Positions 14,402 to 22,349 of a DNA stretch of 35,720 nt are shown here, one piece after another (positions within the stretch are counted from its first letter, which is position 1; each line of letters starts with the position of its first letter). The notes beneath the pieces were generated by a model, which was given only the letters and a program-made list of their open reading frames with translations, was not told where the DNA came from and made no database searches. Source of the DNA: a virus. The stretch lies in the IMG/VR virus record IMGVR_UViG_3300028666_000070, positions 1 through 35,720 of that record; one strand, 5' to 3'. The position numbers were made by a program, and so were the translations under genes.

Positions 14402-14986
14402 GGTGTGATTTTTTTCGGTGGTTTGCGGAGCCGCCGGCGTTGTGCCGGCGGAAAGGGTCTTGAGGTCGGCGGACAGTTCGTTGTCGGCGGAAAGAGTCTC
14501 AGGCGCTTGCGCAAAGCCAACGCCATAAGCCGCCCCAGTGTGGGTGAGCGCCACGCTGTGCGCGCCGATGACGCGACCTTGCTTGTCACAATAAGGCGCT
14601 AGGGAAACATCTTCAAAATCTTGAGCCGATTTTTTGCCGGTGCCGGTGTAGGTGATGGCTTCCGCAAAAATTCCTTCGTTCGGAATGCAGACGAGATTGG
14701 TATGGCCGGCAACGGCGCGCGGCTCGGTGGTGCGCTTGTATTCCGGGGTGCCGGGAACAGTGTTATGCTCAAAGTCCAGCACCACGCGTTCGCGGCCGAT
14801 GGCTTTTTGATTCGCAGAAAAAACGCGGGCGGTGAGTTCATCCACAATCACTTCACCTTCGCTGGTGGGATTCTTACCCCAGCCGAGGAGCTTGATGCGC
14901 GTGGGAAGTTCCGCCGCGACACCTTCGCTCGCCGCTGAAAGTTTCAGCGGAGTGGCGGGGGCGAGAGCGAGGCGGATGCCGTTCAC
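13922..14986 (-). CDS. Mu gpI-like capsid maturation protease with scaffold C-terminus
   Basis: A 354-residue protein with a GTG start at 14986 (VNGIRLALAPATPLKL). The N-terminal half (residues ~30-180) has the Mu I protease pattern: LLGWGKNPTSEGEVIVDE, VVLDFEHNT with a conserved His after Asp-Phe-Glu, EPRAVAGHT, and DFEDVSLAPYCDK. The C-terminal half is a charged helical scaffold (ARIEALEKKLTDGEKTATD). In Mu this gene yields both the protease and, from an internal start, the scaffold Z. A GGGGTTACCCC dyad stands 38 bases upstream, at the place of Mu's PI late promoter. Confidence 0.85.
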   Translation of the reverse strand: MNGIRLALAPATPLKLSAASEGVAAELPTRIKLLGWGKNPTSEGEVIVDELTARVFSANQKAIGRERVVLDFEHNTVPGTPEYKRTTEPRAVAGHTNLVCIPNEGIFAEAITYTGTGKKSAQDFEDVSLAPYCDKQGRVIGAHSVALTHTGAAYGVGFAQAPETLSADNELSADLKTLSAGTTPAAPQTTEKNHTMIQLKVLAAALGLAETADEAAVTSALTKRLALPAGETVDLKPLSARIEALEKKLTDGEKTATDIKRGQLVTLFASQGKVPKKADGTNYSADELKTLGLDTLELLLANTAVTVPLSARTAPHATESAKTYKDAKGRVDLSAIFNDEAKVSGLTLPVLATA

Positions 14987-15023
14987 GCTCGCAACTCTAC
15001 GCGGGCGGAAGGCTTTTGATTAT

Positions 15024-15034
15024 GGGGTTACCCC
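15024..15034 (-). promoter_or_regulatory. late-promoter candidate dyad GGGGTTACCCC, copy 2
   Basis: This copy is 38 bases upstream of the gpI-like gene. On the minus strand the dyad is followed by CATAATCAAAAG, very like copy 3 (CATAACGCAAAAAG). Mu has its PI late promoter at the equivalent place. Confidence 0.55.
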
Positions 15035-15040
15035 GCCTTC

Positions 15041-15068
15041 TTGAAACTGGAGACTTGAAACCTGAAAT
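15041..15068 (+). repeat. TTGAAACCTGAAA-type repeat, copy 1
   Basis: TTGAAACTGGAGACTTGAAA followed by CCTGAAAT lies between the gpG-like and gpI-like genes. The same element in the opposite orientation lies inside the portal gene at 16704-16734. This is a familiar host-type short repeat (ETGNLKPE when translated). Confidence 0.6.
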
Positions 15069-15496
15069 TAGAGCTGGCGCTTGAGCGCGCGCTCGCCGGC
15101 GCGGGCAATCAACTCTTCCGCCGCCGGCGTGAGCTTCCCATCCACCACCGGAAAGAACGGGCGGGCTGGCAGATTCCTTTCCGGGAAACCAAACTGGTGC
15201 GCCGCGGCGTAGATCGTGGGGTTGGAAACCGTGGCGCTGCTGTCGGTGACAGTCAAATGAAAACTGCGCGAGAGCGTGCCGGACCGCTGGAGCTTGCTGG
15301 CGGTGCCGTCTTTTTTATTCGCCCAGGTCTTGGGCCGGAACTTGGCGCCGACGTCGTTGAAATTGCCCATGGTGATGGACATGAAGGTGGTGCCCATCGC
15401 CCGGAAAACTTTTTCAGGATGCTTCGCCGTCGCCGCCAGGGCGGCGAGCTTGGGCGAAACATCGTTGTGGGTAACTTTAAAAGTGACAGCAGCCAT
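15068..15496 (-). CDS. Mu gpG-like virion morphogenesis protein
   Basis: A 142-residue protein, MAAVTFKVTHNDVSPKL. The C-terminal part, IYAAAHQFGFPERNLPARPF, is the hallmark of the phage virion morphogenesis (Mu gpG / P2 gpS) family: a Y-x-x-x-H-Q-F/x-G turn followed by x-P-A-R-P-F. It acts in head completion or tail joining. It follows the MuF gene, as in Mu, and probably ends the first late transcript. A host-type repeat separates it from the MuF gene. Confidence 0.85.
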   Translation of the reverse strand: MAAVTFKVTHNDVSPKLAALAATAKHPEKVFRAMGTTFMSITMGNFNDVGAKFRPKTWANKKDGTASKLQRSGTLSRSFHLTVTDSSATVSNPTIYAAAHQFGFPERNLPARPFFPVVDGKLTPAAEELIARAGERALKRQL

Positions 15497-15512
15497 AAAA
15501 TTATTTTAGTTT

Positions 15513-15566
15513 CACCTCACCCCAACCCTCTCCCCATTCGCAGCCGCTGCGAACGCGGAGAGGGAG
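15513..15566 (+). repeat. CTCACCCC-type inverted-repeat element, copy 1
   Basis: CACCTCACCCCAACCCTCTC and a downstream GGAGAGGGAG form an imperfect hairpin between the MuF and gpG genes. The first 21 bases recur exactly, in reverse orientation, at the 3' end of the small terminase gene (19980-20019). Confidence 0.75.
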
Positions 15567-16388
15567 TCAACTGTTAAGCCAATCCCACACGCTGCGTTTT
15601 TTATCCAGCACTTGATTTTGGGCGAACGTCTGGAACTGCGACCACACTTCGGGATCATATTTCTTTTCCAGATCCGCGAGCGGGATTTTAAAATCGCCGG
15701 GACTCCATTTGAAGCCGGAATTGTCCGGGCCATCAATCGTGGTGTCATACCGGCGACCATCCCGGATGATTTCGCCCTGGTTCAAATGCGTGAGCGCCGG
15801 GCCTTCGATGACGTTCCGCTGGTCGGGATTGCGTTTTTCGTCCGCCGCCTTTTCTTCATCCACCTGGTCGGGATTCATCGGGCGCTTGTAGCAGACGCAG
15901 CCGAGATGTCCCCATGGCCCGGTATGGGTTTCCCAGAACGGATCATCCTTGGGCAGCACCACGCCATTCAGTGCGAGGTGGGAAGGTGTGGGCACATCGC
16001 ATTCGCCATGGAGATATTGGAAGTGCGTGCAATCATCATCCGCCATGCCAGCCTCATGGATGCTCGCGCTGAATGCCTGGAAAGAATTTACGCGCAGCAC
16101 CAACTCAGCCCGCCGATCCGCTCCATCACCCAGATATGGATCCAATTCATCCACGATGGACTTCTTAGCCTGATCCCAGGTCATACCTTCCTTGCCGCCC
16201 AGCGGCACCGCCGCCACGGCGTCGCGGATGCGCTGCATACAGTTCGCGGATTCAATGCCAGCCACCGTGAAGGCCCGCGCCTTGATCTCCGGCAGCAACT
16301 GATTAAACACGCGCTTCACCACCACCGGCTTGCCAGTGATCAGTGTGACAGCCTCGCGATGAGGCGCGGGTGAAAAATCAGCTTCCAT
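15567..16388 (-). CDS. MuF-like head morphogenesis protein
   Basis: A 273-residue protein, MEADFSPAPHREAVTLI. The C-terminal half carries the MuF/SPP1 gp7 signature: THFQYLHGECDVPTPSHLAL, then FWETHTGPWGHLGCVCYKRP, with His and Cys residues in the usual places. Mu F (gp30) is a minor head protein needed for DNA packaging and injection. It follows the portal gene with a 9-base gap, as in Mu. It is shorter than Mu F, mostly at the C-terminus. Confidence 0.9.
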   Translation of the reverse strand: MEADFSPAPHREAVTLITGKPVVVKRVFNQLLPEIKARAFTVAGIESANCMQRIRDAVAAVPLGGKEGMTWDQAKKSIVDELDPYLGDGADRRAELVLRVNSFQAFSASIHEAGMADDDCTHFQYLHGECDVPTPSHLALNGVVLPKDDPFWETHTGPWGHLGCVCYKRPMNPDQVDEEKAADEKRNPDQRNVIEGPALTHLNQGEIIRDGRRYDTTIDGPDNSGFKWSPGDFKIPLADLEKKYDPEVWSQFQTFAQNQVLDKKRSVWDWLNS

Positions 16389-16397
16389 TTCAGCGTT

Positions 16398-18200
16398 TCA
16401 GCTTTTGCCTTTCACCGCCCCGCGCGCCGCGCAAACCTGCATGGCCTCTTCCAGGATGTTCGCGATACGGTCGGGATCCCAATCCGCGAAGAACGTGCGG
16501 AGCTGGTGCTCGGCATCGGCGCGGCTGGTGCTGCTCAAAATAATCTGGCGCACCGGCGCGAGCGAACCGCGGAAGGCACCGGCGAGGGCGAGTGAATGTT
16601 TTGCCACCACTTCATCCACTTCCGTTTTAGTCGCGCCATTACCACCACCAGCGGCCAGCCACATCAACCGGGCGGCGAGCGGCTTGATTTCATCATCGGC
16701 CGCTTCAGGTTTCAGGTTTCCGGTTTCAGGTTTTCCTGGCGTCGGCGGCAGTGCAACCGCCTTGCGTTGCCAGGAGATGCCGGTGCGCTCATTGATGGTG
16801 GCGACGGATTCCGGCGTCGGCTCGTAGCCGGCCTCATTCATGGTCTTGAGCGTGGTGGCAAAGGTGCTGGCATCCGCATCGCTCAAACCGCCCCAGACAT
16901 ATTTGACCATGCCCTTGAGACCGTTGATGTCGCGGAACGGAATGGCGATCTGCTTCACGCACGTTTCCGAGAGCGTCATATTATCCATCATGCGCACGTC
17001 TTCGCGCACGGCCCCGGCGAAATTGCTCTGGCCGGCGTTCAAGCCGCCCGGCTGCTCGGATTTACGGATGCCGGTGATGTGAAACGAAATTGCTTCGTTG
17101 CACATATTATAGAACGTCTCGTAACCCTGAGCCATCCCTTGCACCATGGCCTCCTTGAGTTCGATGCGGCTGGATTCATCCACCACGATGCCGCCGATCT
17201 TCTTGGAGAGATCAAAGGCCGCGTGCAGCAGCGCCACCGCCACCGGATCGTTGGCATCCGTGTAACCCACCGGAAACGGCGTCCCCACGCGCTCCATGCC
17301 GCGCGCAAACCATTCGCGCCCGAGATTGCGGAACAGCCACCACATGACGATGGCCCGGCCGGGACCGCCCCAGTTATCCCGGAACGTCTGCATGAGGTGG
17401 CCGCGATGGACGATGTGCCGCAGCGGATCCAGATAGCTCGCGTTGGTGACGTCATAGATGATGCGCCCCGCATTATCAATCGGCCACAGTTTGAAATACG
17501 GTTCCCAGCGTTCGAGATCAATTTTGTAAGGGCTGGTTTCTTCCGTGCCCAAGCCACCAGGCTTGCCCGCCATTTGCGAAAGCTGGATGGCGCTCGCGGT
17601 GCCCAGACCGACACCGCCCATGAGGTAAGCCCACGAGAAACAATGCAACTGCGGATTGACCGGCACAAATTTGCGCAGTGTATATTGCAGGCGCGGCGCG
17701 CCCGGCTTGGGTTCGCCGGCGGTTTTGTAAAGCCGCTCCACCACGCTCACCGGCCAGAAACCGTTTGAATCCATCAACGCCAGCATTCCCGCCGTCCAAT
17801 TTTCGCAATCATTCTTCGCCTGGGTGAGCGCATTGGCCAGCGCCATGTCATCGGCATTGTTTTTATCTTCCGGCAAAATGGAGAGCGGCTGCGCCAGCAG
17901 CGCCAGCTTGCGCGTGTTGAAACAGGATTGGATATGATCGTCCGAAAGCAACACGTCGCGCAGGAAGCGATAATATTCCTGAACATCGCCGGACTCGGCG
18001 GAGCGGATGGCATTCTGCACGGCCTGCACATCCGCGTTGGTGGTGATGTTGCTCGGCTCGTAACGCGGCGAAAGAAACTTCGTCTGCCGGCTGGCCACCG
18101 GGCCATCATCTGGCAGAGAACCATATTGCGGATTCGCGCGGGATGGTTTGGTGTCACCAAAACTCACGACCGACTTGCCGAAGATTTTTAGCTCTTTCAT
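16398..18200 (-). CDS. DUF935 portal protein (Mu gp29-like)
   Basis: A 600-residue protein, MKELKIFGKSVVSFGDTKPS. It shows the DUF935 portal pattern: YYRFLRDVLLSDDHIQSCFN, a long central domain with WFRNLGREWFARGMERVG-like helix (WWLFRNLGREWFARGM), and FHITGIRKSEQ. The portal ring is the DNA entry and exit channel. It sits between terminase and MuF genes exactly as in Mu. Around residues 490-500 there is an in-frame host-type repeat (GKPETGNLKPEA) in a linker before the last domain. Confidence 0.9.
   Translation of the reverse strand: MKELKIFGKSVVSFGDTKPSRANPQYGSLPDDGPVASRQTKFLSPRYEPSNITTNADVQAVQNAIRSAESGDVQEYYRFLRDVLLSDDHIQSCFNTRKLALLAQPLSILPEDKNNADDMALANALTQAKNDCENWTAGMLALMDSNGFWPVSVVERLYKTAGEPKPGAPRLQYTLRKFVPVNPQLHCFSWAYLMGGVGLGTASAIQLSQMAGKPGGLGTEETSPYKIDLERWEPYFKLWPIDNAGRIIYDVTNASYLDPLRHIVHRGHLMQTFRDNWGGPGRAIVMWWLFRNLGREWFARGMERVGTPFPVGYTDANDPVAVALLHAAFDLSKKIGGIVVDESSRIELKEAMVQGMAQGYETFYNMCNEAISFHITGIRKSEQPGGLNAGQSNFAGAVREDVRMMDNMTLSETCVKQIAIPFRDINGLKGMVKYVWGGLSDADASTFATTLKTMNEAGYEPTPESVATINERTGISWQRKAVALPPTPGKPETGNLKPEAADDEIKPLAARLMWLAAGGGNGATKTEVDEVVAKHSLALAGAFRGSLAPVRQIILSSTSRADAEHQLRTFFADWDPDRIANILEEAMQVCAARGAVKGKS
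16704..16734 (-). repeat. TTGAAACCTGAAA-type repeat, copy 2, inside the portal gene
   Basis: Read on the minus strand it is a run of AAACCTGAAACC-like units encoding ETGNLKPE in frame. It falls in an apparent linker, so it is tolerated by the protein. The related copy is at 15041-15068. Confidence 0.65.
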
Positions 18201-18222
18201 AATTTTAGAAATTTAAATGGGT

Positions 18223-18357
18223 CTAAACTGTGCTGTTAGAAAACATCAGACCGCTTTCCGCCGAGCGTCGCGCGGGGGTAGGTTGCGTTTTTGAAGCCAT
18301 GGACGCGCCGTGACAGCCCTTAAATCGTCCTAGGGCATTTGTGAGCGTTTTCTTCAT
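18223..18357 (-). CDS. small coupled protein between terminase and portal
   Basis: A 44-residue frame (MKKTLTNALGRFKGCHGAS…). Its ATG overlaps the terminase stop (ATGA), and it ends 23 bases before the portal start. No other frame fills this 150-base gap. It is basic, with no known family. Translation is plausible because of the coupling, but it could be a spacer. Confidence 0.35.
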   Translation of the reverse strand: MKKTLTNALGRFKGCHGASMASKTQPTPARRSAESGLMFSNSTV

Positions 18358-19967
18358 AGGCTGGAAGCCCCCCGAAATTGCAGCGGCACCGGATTATTAT
18401 CCGCCGCCAGCGCCATGGGCGGAACGATGGTGCGACCGCTGCCGCCATTCTTAAGCGCGAAACCGCCGAGCTTGTCACCATCAAAAGTGTCGCCGTGCAT
18501 TCCCTGATCGTTCGGCTCGCATACGAACCGGCCGCGATCCTTCATCACCAGCCGATAATCCTGCCGCGTGTAAGTATCCGGCGGCAGGGTGAGATTGTTG
18601 TCATCCAGCTTGGCCACCAGCGCCTCGCCGGTAAATTCTTTATAGTTCACCGGCTTATCCAAACCGGGCTTGTCCACACCTTCGCTGGCCACCACCAGAA
18701 TCACCGGCAATTTCCGGCGCAGCCGCTTGCGGTTGTCTTCCGCATAATATTTTTCGTTCGTGGCATCCTGGGCGAGCGCCACGGCGCGGCCGCCGGGCCG
18801 GCGCGCAATCAAATCAATCACGCCATCCAAACGCTCGTTGGCCACTTCGGGATCCTTCGTCTTCCAAACCAGCCGCGCGCGCACGATCCATTCCGGCCCG
18901 TGCTCTTCCACCAAGGACAGCACGGAAGGATTACTGGTGCCTTTCGTGGTCGTCGCCACATCGAAGCCCAGGCCGATGCGGGCCTTCGGGTCAATGTGCT
19001 CGGCAATCCATTTGAGCGCCGCGAGAAAATCCGCGTGCGTCTCCACCAAGAAATTTTGGCAGGTGCCGATACCGCGTTCCTGTGAGGTTTGCAGCCGGAG
19101 CAGGTCGCACGCGGCGGATCCACCAATGACAAACTTGACGCCGTAGTTACGATCCCACGCATCTTTGTTCGACTCGCGCCGGCGGGATTCGGCGGGCGAG
19201 ATCTCCGCGCCGGTGTCGTCATCGTAAAGTTTTACGCCGTCCGCGTCGGCATCCCACGCGGTGATCATGCGCACGAACACGCCGGACTCGGTGCGGTAAG
19301 TATGACCTTCCGGCGCGGCCTCGGGATTGAATCCCGGCGGAGGCGCGAGCAGTTCAAAGGAATAGTGCGTGTCGTCCGGCGGCGGCGTCGTCGTGACCAG
19401 ACAGCGGAAATCCGGGTTGGAAGAGATGATCGGCTTGACCGCTTCCCACACCTCGCGGAATTTTTTCACGCGGCCCACTTCATCCAGGATGAGGTCGCCA
19501 GTTTCGCCCACGGCATCCGGCGTGAGCGCCACCACCTTGGTGCGGCTGTAAAGCGTGCGGGAATGGTAGAGGCGAAATTCCAGCCGCTGCGCCTCATAAA
19601 GTTCCGTGAAGTCGTCGGGTGAAATAATGAATTTCTTTTCGCCTTCCAGGGCGACCTGATGGCCATCTTTACTATTCACCATCTGCAAATCCATCTTCGC
19701 CTGCTTGGCCTGCGCGGCGATCATCTGGAACGCCTTGGCCATCTGCTCGGATTCCTTGCGGACGATTTCGCGGCCCAGATCCAATTTGACGGAACCGAAC
19801 ACCACCGTGTGCCCGGCGATGCGCATCATCTTCTTAAGCGCGATGCGCGAGGCGTTGGTGGTCTTACCGTATTGGCGGCGGGTCAGGAAGGCGGAGACGC
19901 GATGGAGATCAATATCTCGTTCAAAGGCTACCTGCCCCGCGCGTGCTTTGTAAATGGCGGCGCACAT
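18354..19967 (-). CDS. terminase large subunit (Mu gp28-like)
   Basis: A 537-residue protein. It has the ATPase motifs Walker A (TRRQYGKTT near residue 30) and Walker B (DLILDEVGRV near 160), with coupling motif CLVTTTPPP. The RNase H-like nuclease has its first Asp in GLGFDVATTTKG and late acidic residues in HGDTFDGDKL. It pumps DNA into proheads and makes the packaging cut. In Mu-type phages it is preceded by the gp27 small subunit and followed by the DUF935 portal, as here. Confidence 0.92.
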   Translation of the reverse strand: MCAAIYKARAGQVAFERDIDLHRVSAFLTRRQYGKTTNASRIALKKMMRIAGHTVVFGSVKLDLGREIVRKESEQMAKAFQMIAAQAKQAKMDLQMVNSKDGHQVALEGEKKFIISPDDFTELYEAQRLEFRLYHSRTLYSRTKVVALTPDAVGETGDLILDEVGRVKKFREVWEAVKPIISSNPDFRCLVTTTPPPDDTHYSFELLAPPPGFNPEAAPEGHTYRTESGVFVRMITAWDADADGVKLYDDDTGAEISPAESRRRESNKDAWDRNYGVKFVIGGSAACDLLRLQTSQERGIGTCQNFLVETHADFLAALKWIAEHIDPKARIGLGFDVATTTKGTSNPSVLSLVEEHGPEWIVRARLVWKTKDPEVANERLDGVIDLIARRPGGRAVALAQDATNEKYYAEDNRKRLRRKLPVILVVASEGVDKPGLDKPVNYKEFTGEALVAKLDDNNLTLPPDTYTRQDYRLVMKDRGRFVCEPNDQGMHGDTFDGDKLGGFALKNGGSGRTIVPPMALAADNNPVPLQFRGASSL

Positions 19968-19970
19968 GGT

Positions 19971-20702
19971 TCATTTTTTCACTCCCTCTCCGCGCTGGGG
20001 AGAGGGTTGGGGTGAGGTGTTCGTCGCTGGCGTCCAGGTGTCTCCAAACATCAACTGGCCGAGCTTCTCAATCTTGTCGGCGTTGCTGGTATCGGCGGCG
20101 GCCAGTTCGTTCGCGTGTTTGTCCGCGTGCCATTTCAAAAAGAGTTCGCACGTCTCGCGCTGGTATTTTTCGCGCGCCAGGGAAATCTCCTCGCCCTTTT
20201 GCGAGACCTTGATTTTTTCGAGGCCGAGCTTCACATCCGTCTGCTCGCTGCCGCGCAGGGCCGCGAGCGCGCGGGAAATGTTCACCAGCGCCTCGGGATC
20301 CAGCTTGGTGTCGCCGGTGGCTTCGTCCACGGCTTCGAGCAGTTCCAGCAGCTTGCCGCTGGCGATACTCGCCGCGCCGTCCGCGATGGTGCTGCCATTG
20401 GCCCGCGACTGCTCGGCGGCGTAGCGCGAGAGTTCGCGCGTGCGTTCGATGCGTTCCGCCTTGCGTAGAAAATCTTCGTAGCCGCTCTGCCGCCACGCGG
20501 TGATGTTGGTATCGTTCACCGGCATCCCTTCAAACTCCGCCGCGAGCACGGCCTGCACTTCCGGCAGCGCATTCAGCCAGGCGGTGATGCGCTTGGCGCT
20601 CATACCTTCGTGCAGACGCCGGCACACTTCCTCGCGGACCTTGCTGGGCAGCCGGGCAATCTTGCCTTTGAGCGCGTTGTCGCGGAGTTTGGGTTGATCC
20701 AT
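19971..20702 (-). CDS. terminase small subunit (Mu gp27-like, DUF3486)
   Basis: The ATG at 20702 (MDQPKLRDNALKGKIARLP) gives 243 residues; it lies one base after the upstream stop. The GKIARLPSKVREEVCRRLHE segment, followed by G-M-S-A-x-x-I-x-x-W-L, is the helix-turn-helix-like DUF3486 pattern. A long coiled middle (LGLEKIKVSQKGEEISLARE) follows. It recognises the phage end and loads the large subunit. The C-terminus, SPQPSPQRGEGVKK, is encoded by a CTCACCCC-type repeat, which has evidently replaced the original end. Confidence 0.85.
   Translation of the reverse strand: MDQPKLRDNALKGKIARLPSKVREEVCRRLHEGMSAKRITAWLNALPEVQAVLAAEFEGMPVNDTNITAWRQSGYEDFLRKAERIERTRELSRYAAEQSRANGSTIADGAASIASGKLLELLEAVDEATGDTKLDPEALVNISRALAALRGSEQTDVKLGLEKIKVSQKGEEISLAREKYQRETCELFLKWHADKHANELAAADTSNADKIEKLGQLMFGDTWTPATNTSPQPSPQRGEGVKK
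19980..20019 (-). repeat. CTCACCCC-type inverted-repeat element, copy 2, coding for the small terminase C-terminus
   Basis: CTCCCTCTCCGCGCTGGGGA and the following GAGGGTTGGGGTGAGG fold into a hairpin. Read on the minus strand it encodes SPQPSPQRGEG. It is inverted relative to the copy at 15513-15566. Confidence 0.8.
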
Positions 20703-20703
20703 A

Positions 20704-20970
20704 TCAACTTCTTTCCTGATGCAGCACGCCTTCGCTGGTGGCGCGCCAATACTTCGTGCCGCCGAGTTCATTGAGGATCCACTCGGCGAATTTCAAACCG
20801 CGCAAAATTTCCAGCGCGGCCACGAGCTCGGCCTCCTCAAACAGAAAATCCAAATCTTTTTTCACGGCGTTGCCGAGCTGGCGCGGCGTGAGCGCGGCGG
20901 GATGGCGCACCACCAGCGCGGCCAGCGCCGCCGTGCGCAAATCCTCTTTCTGTCCGTTCGTCAGATTCAT
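20704..20970 (-). CDS. winged-helix protein of the packaging operon
   Basis: I chose the ATG at 20970 (MNLTNGQKEDLRTAAL), giving 88 residues; the longer frame overlaps the upstream gene. It has a winged-helix look: helix, then LTPRQLGNAVKKDLDFLFEE, helix LVAALEILRGLKFA, and a wing ending in KYWRATSEGVLH. In Mu-like phages small genes at this place accompany gp27. It may help DNA recognition, but this is inference. Confidence 0.6.
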   Translation of the reverse strand: MNLTNGQKEDLRTAALAALVVRHPAALTPRQLGNAVKKDLDFLFEEAELVAALEILRGLKFAEWILNELGGTKYWRATSEGVLHQERS

Positions 20971-20974
20971 AAAT

Positions 20975-21370
20975 CTATTTGCCAAGATTGCCTTCGATGC
21001 GGCCCAGCGCGCGGCTGATGGCATCAAACTTGTCCGCCACTTCCTTGCGGATTTCCTTGTCCTCATTGCGCATCGTCATCCAGATATTTTTGATTTCGCT
21101 ATCGTGGCCATCAATCCGCCGGCCATGCTCATCGTGTTTGTCGGTCAAATCTTTGATGGTGGCATTGGGAAAAATCTTCATCGTCGGCAGCGGATTCGGT
21201 TCGAGGAGCGTGGGCTTGTTCTCGCGCCGCTTGTCCATGAAATATTGCAGAGCGGCAAAGAGCGCGCTCACCACGAACGCCATCACCACGATGGCCCCGA
21301 GGGTGAGAATGGCCATCTCCTTCAAAAACCCCGCCGGCAACTGCCCGATGTCCGCCTGCGCGAGAATCAT
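20975..21370 (-). CDS. single-pass membrane protein, lysis-like cassette
   Basis: A 131-residue protein, MILAQADIGQLPAGFLKEM. It has one transmembrane helix at about residues 20-45 (AILTLGAIVVMAFVVSALFA), then a charged helix/coiled coil (DKHDEHGRRIDGHDSEIKNI). Topology and place fit a holin-accessory, spanin-like or Mu gp22-25-type membrane protein. It overlaps its upstream neighbour by ATGA. Confidence 0.55.
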   Translation of the reverse strand: MILAQADIGQLPAGFLKEMAILTLGAIVVMAFVVSALFAALQYFMDKRRENKPTLLEPNPLPTMKIFPNATIKDLTDKHDEHGRRIDGHDSEIKNIWMTMRNEDKEIRKEVADKFDAISRALGRIEGNLGK

Positions 21371-21591
21371 TGCTTTTCCCCTTTCACCCAGATCACCTTG
21401 CCAAGAAATTTCACGATGCCGCCGTGGGCGATGCAGTAATCCGCAAAATCAATGAGCCAGTCGGACAGTTTTTTGATTTCCGCGCGCAGCCAGACGAGGG
21501 CGAAACAGATGGCCGGCCAGTTGGCGCTGACTTGCGCTTTGAGGGTGGCCGCGTCCTGCGCCACCTGGTTGAGTTGGTTCGGGTCAATCAT
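21367..21591 (-). CDS. small membrane-associated protein, lysis-like cassette
   Basis: The ATG at 21591 (MIDPNQLNQVAQDAATL) overlaps the lipase stop (ATGA) and gives 74 residues. A hydrophobic/amphipathic stretch NWPAICFALVWLRAEIKKLS spans the middle, and the C-terminus is basic. A holin-type role is possible from size and neighbours; the sequence itself is not recognised. Confidence 0.5.
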   Translation of the reverse strand: MIDPNQLNQVAQDAATLKAQVSANWPAICFALVWLRAEIKKLSDWLIDFADYCIAHGGIVKFLGKVIWVKGEKQ

Positions 21592-22349
21592 AAGAGAGCT
21601 AATTTTTCCTGATATGCCTTGATGAAATGGTTCGGCAGGAATGCGAGCTGGCAGTGCCGCCACGAATCCAAAATCCCGGCGAGATCGTTGAACAGCGTGA
21701 AGCTGATGGACGGATTCACCGCGTAACCACCCGATGATCGGGAGCCGCCACGGGGCAGAAAAATTTCGTTGCCCTCATCGCGATAACCGAGGAGCAGCGG
21801 CGGAAATAGCGGCACCGGGTCGTTGGCGTTGATGACGTGGAAGGTGCGGTCGCCCAGCGCGCCCCAGTAGATGGCGGCGAAGGCGTAATTGCCCACGCGC
21901 GGCTGGCCGAATGTGATGACATTTTCCACCGGCAAGCCTTGCCGGGAAAATTCCAGCCCCGCCAAAATCGCGATGCCGCCGCCGAGCGAATGGCCGGTGA
22001 TATAAATCCGGGCGGTTGGTTGGGTGGCGAGCAGATTTCTCACCGCCGCCACCACCGCCACGTTGATCGCTTCAAAATCTTCAAGAAAACCCTGATGCAC
22101 TTCCGCCACGATGTCATCCGTGGTGGACAACACAGTGCGCGTGAATTTTGCATCCTGAATAAAATCCTGCGGTTCCTGGCTGCCGCGAAAAGCGACGATG
22201 ATGGCCGGCTCGCCGTTGATGACTTCCGCCAACACCAGCGCCTGCGCATCCGTGGCGGCATCGCTGACCGTGTGCTGGTCATACGCCAGCGCGGCGCGGT
22301 TGGCGAGCAGCTGGATCAGCGACCAGTCAATGGTGGCGGTGGTCATCAT
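21588..22349 (-). CDS. class 3 (fungal-type) lipase, candidate lysis or envelope enzyme
   Basis: A 253-residue protein. It has the lipase_3 layout: IVAFRGSQEPQDFIQD (residues ~51-66, oxyanion region), VHQGFLEDF, and the nucleophile elbow ITGHSLGGG with Ser121. ITFGQPRVGNYAF follows, then Asp177 (NANDPVPLFPP) and a C-terminal His241 (FLPNHFIKAY), so the whole Ser-Asp-His triad is visible. There is no signal peptide, so it would need a holin-like partner to leave the cytoplasm; two small membrane proteins follow with ATGA overlaps. It sits where Mu keeps its lysis genes. It may cut membrane lipids at lysis, like the lipolytic lysis enzymes of some other phages. A virion-borne lipase is the alternative. 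Confidence 0.85.
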   Translation of the reverse strand: MMTTATIDWSLIQLLANRAALAYDQHTVSDAATDAQALVLAEVINGEPAIIVAFRGSQEPQDFIQDAKFTRTVLSTTDDIVAEVHQGFLEDFEAINVAVVAAVRNLLATQPTARIYITGHSLGGGIAILAGLEFSRQGLPVENVITFGQPRVGNYAFAAIYWGALGDRTFHVINANDPVPLFPPLLLGYRDEGNEIFLPRGGSRSSGGYAVNPSISFTLFNDLAGILDSWRHCQLAFLPNHFIKAYQEKLALL

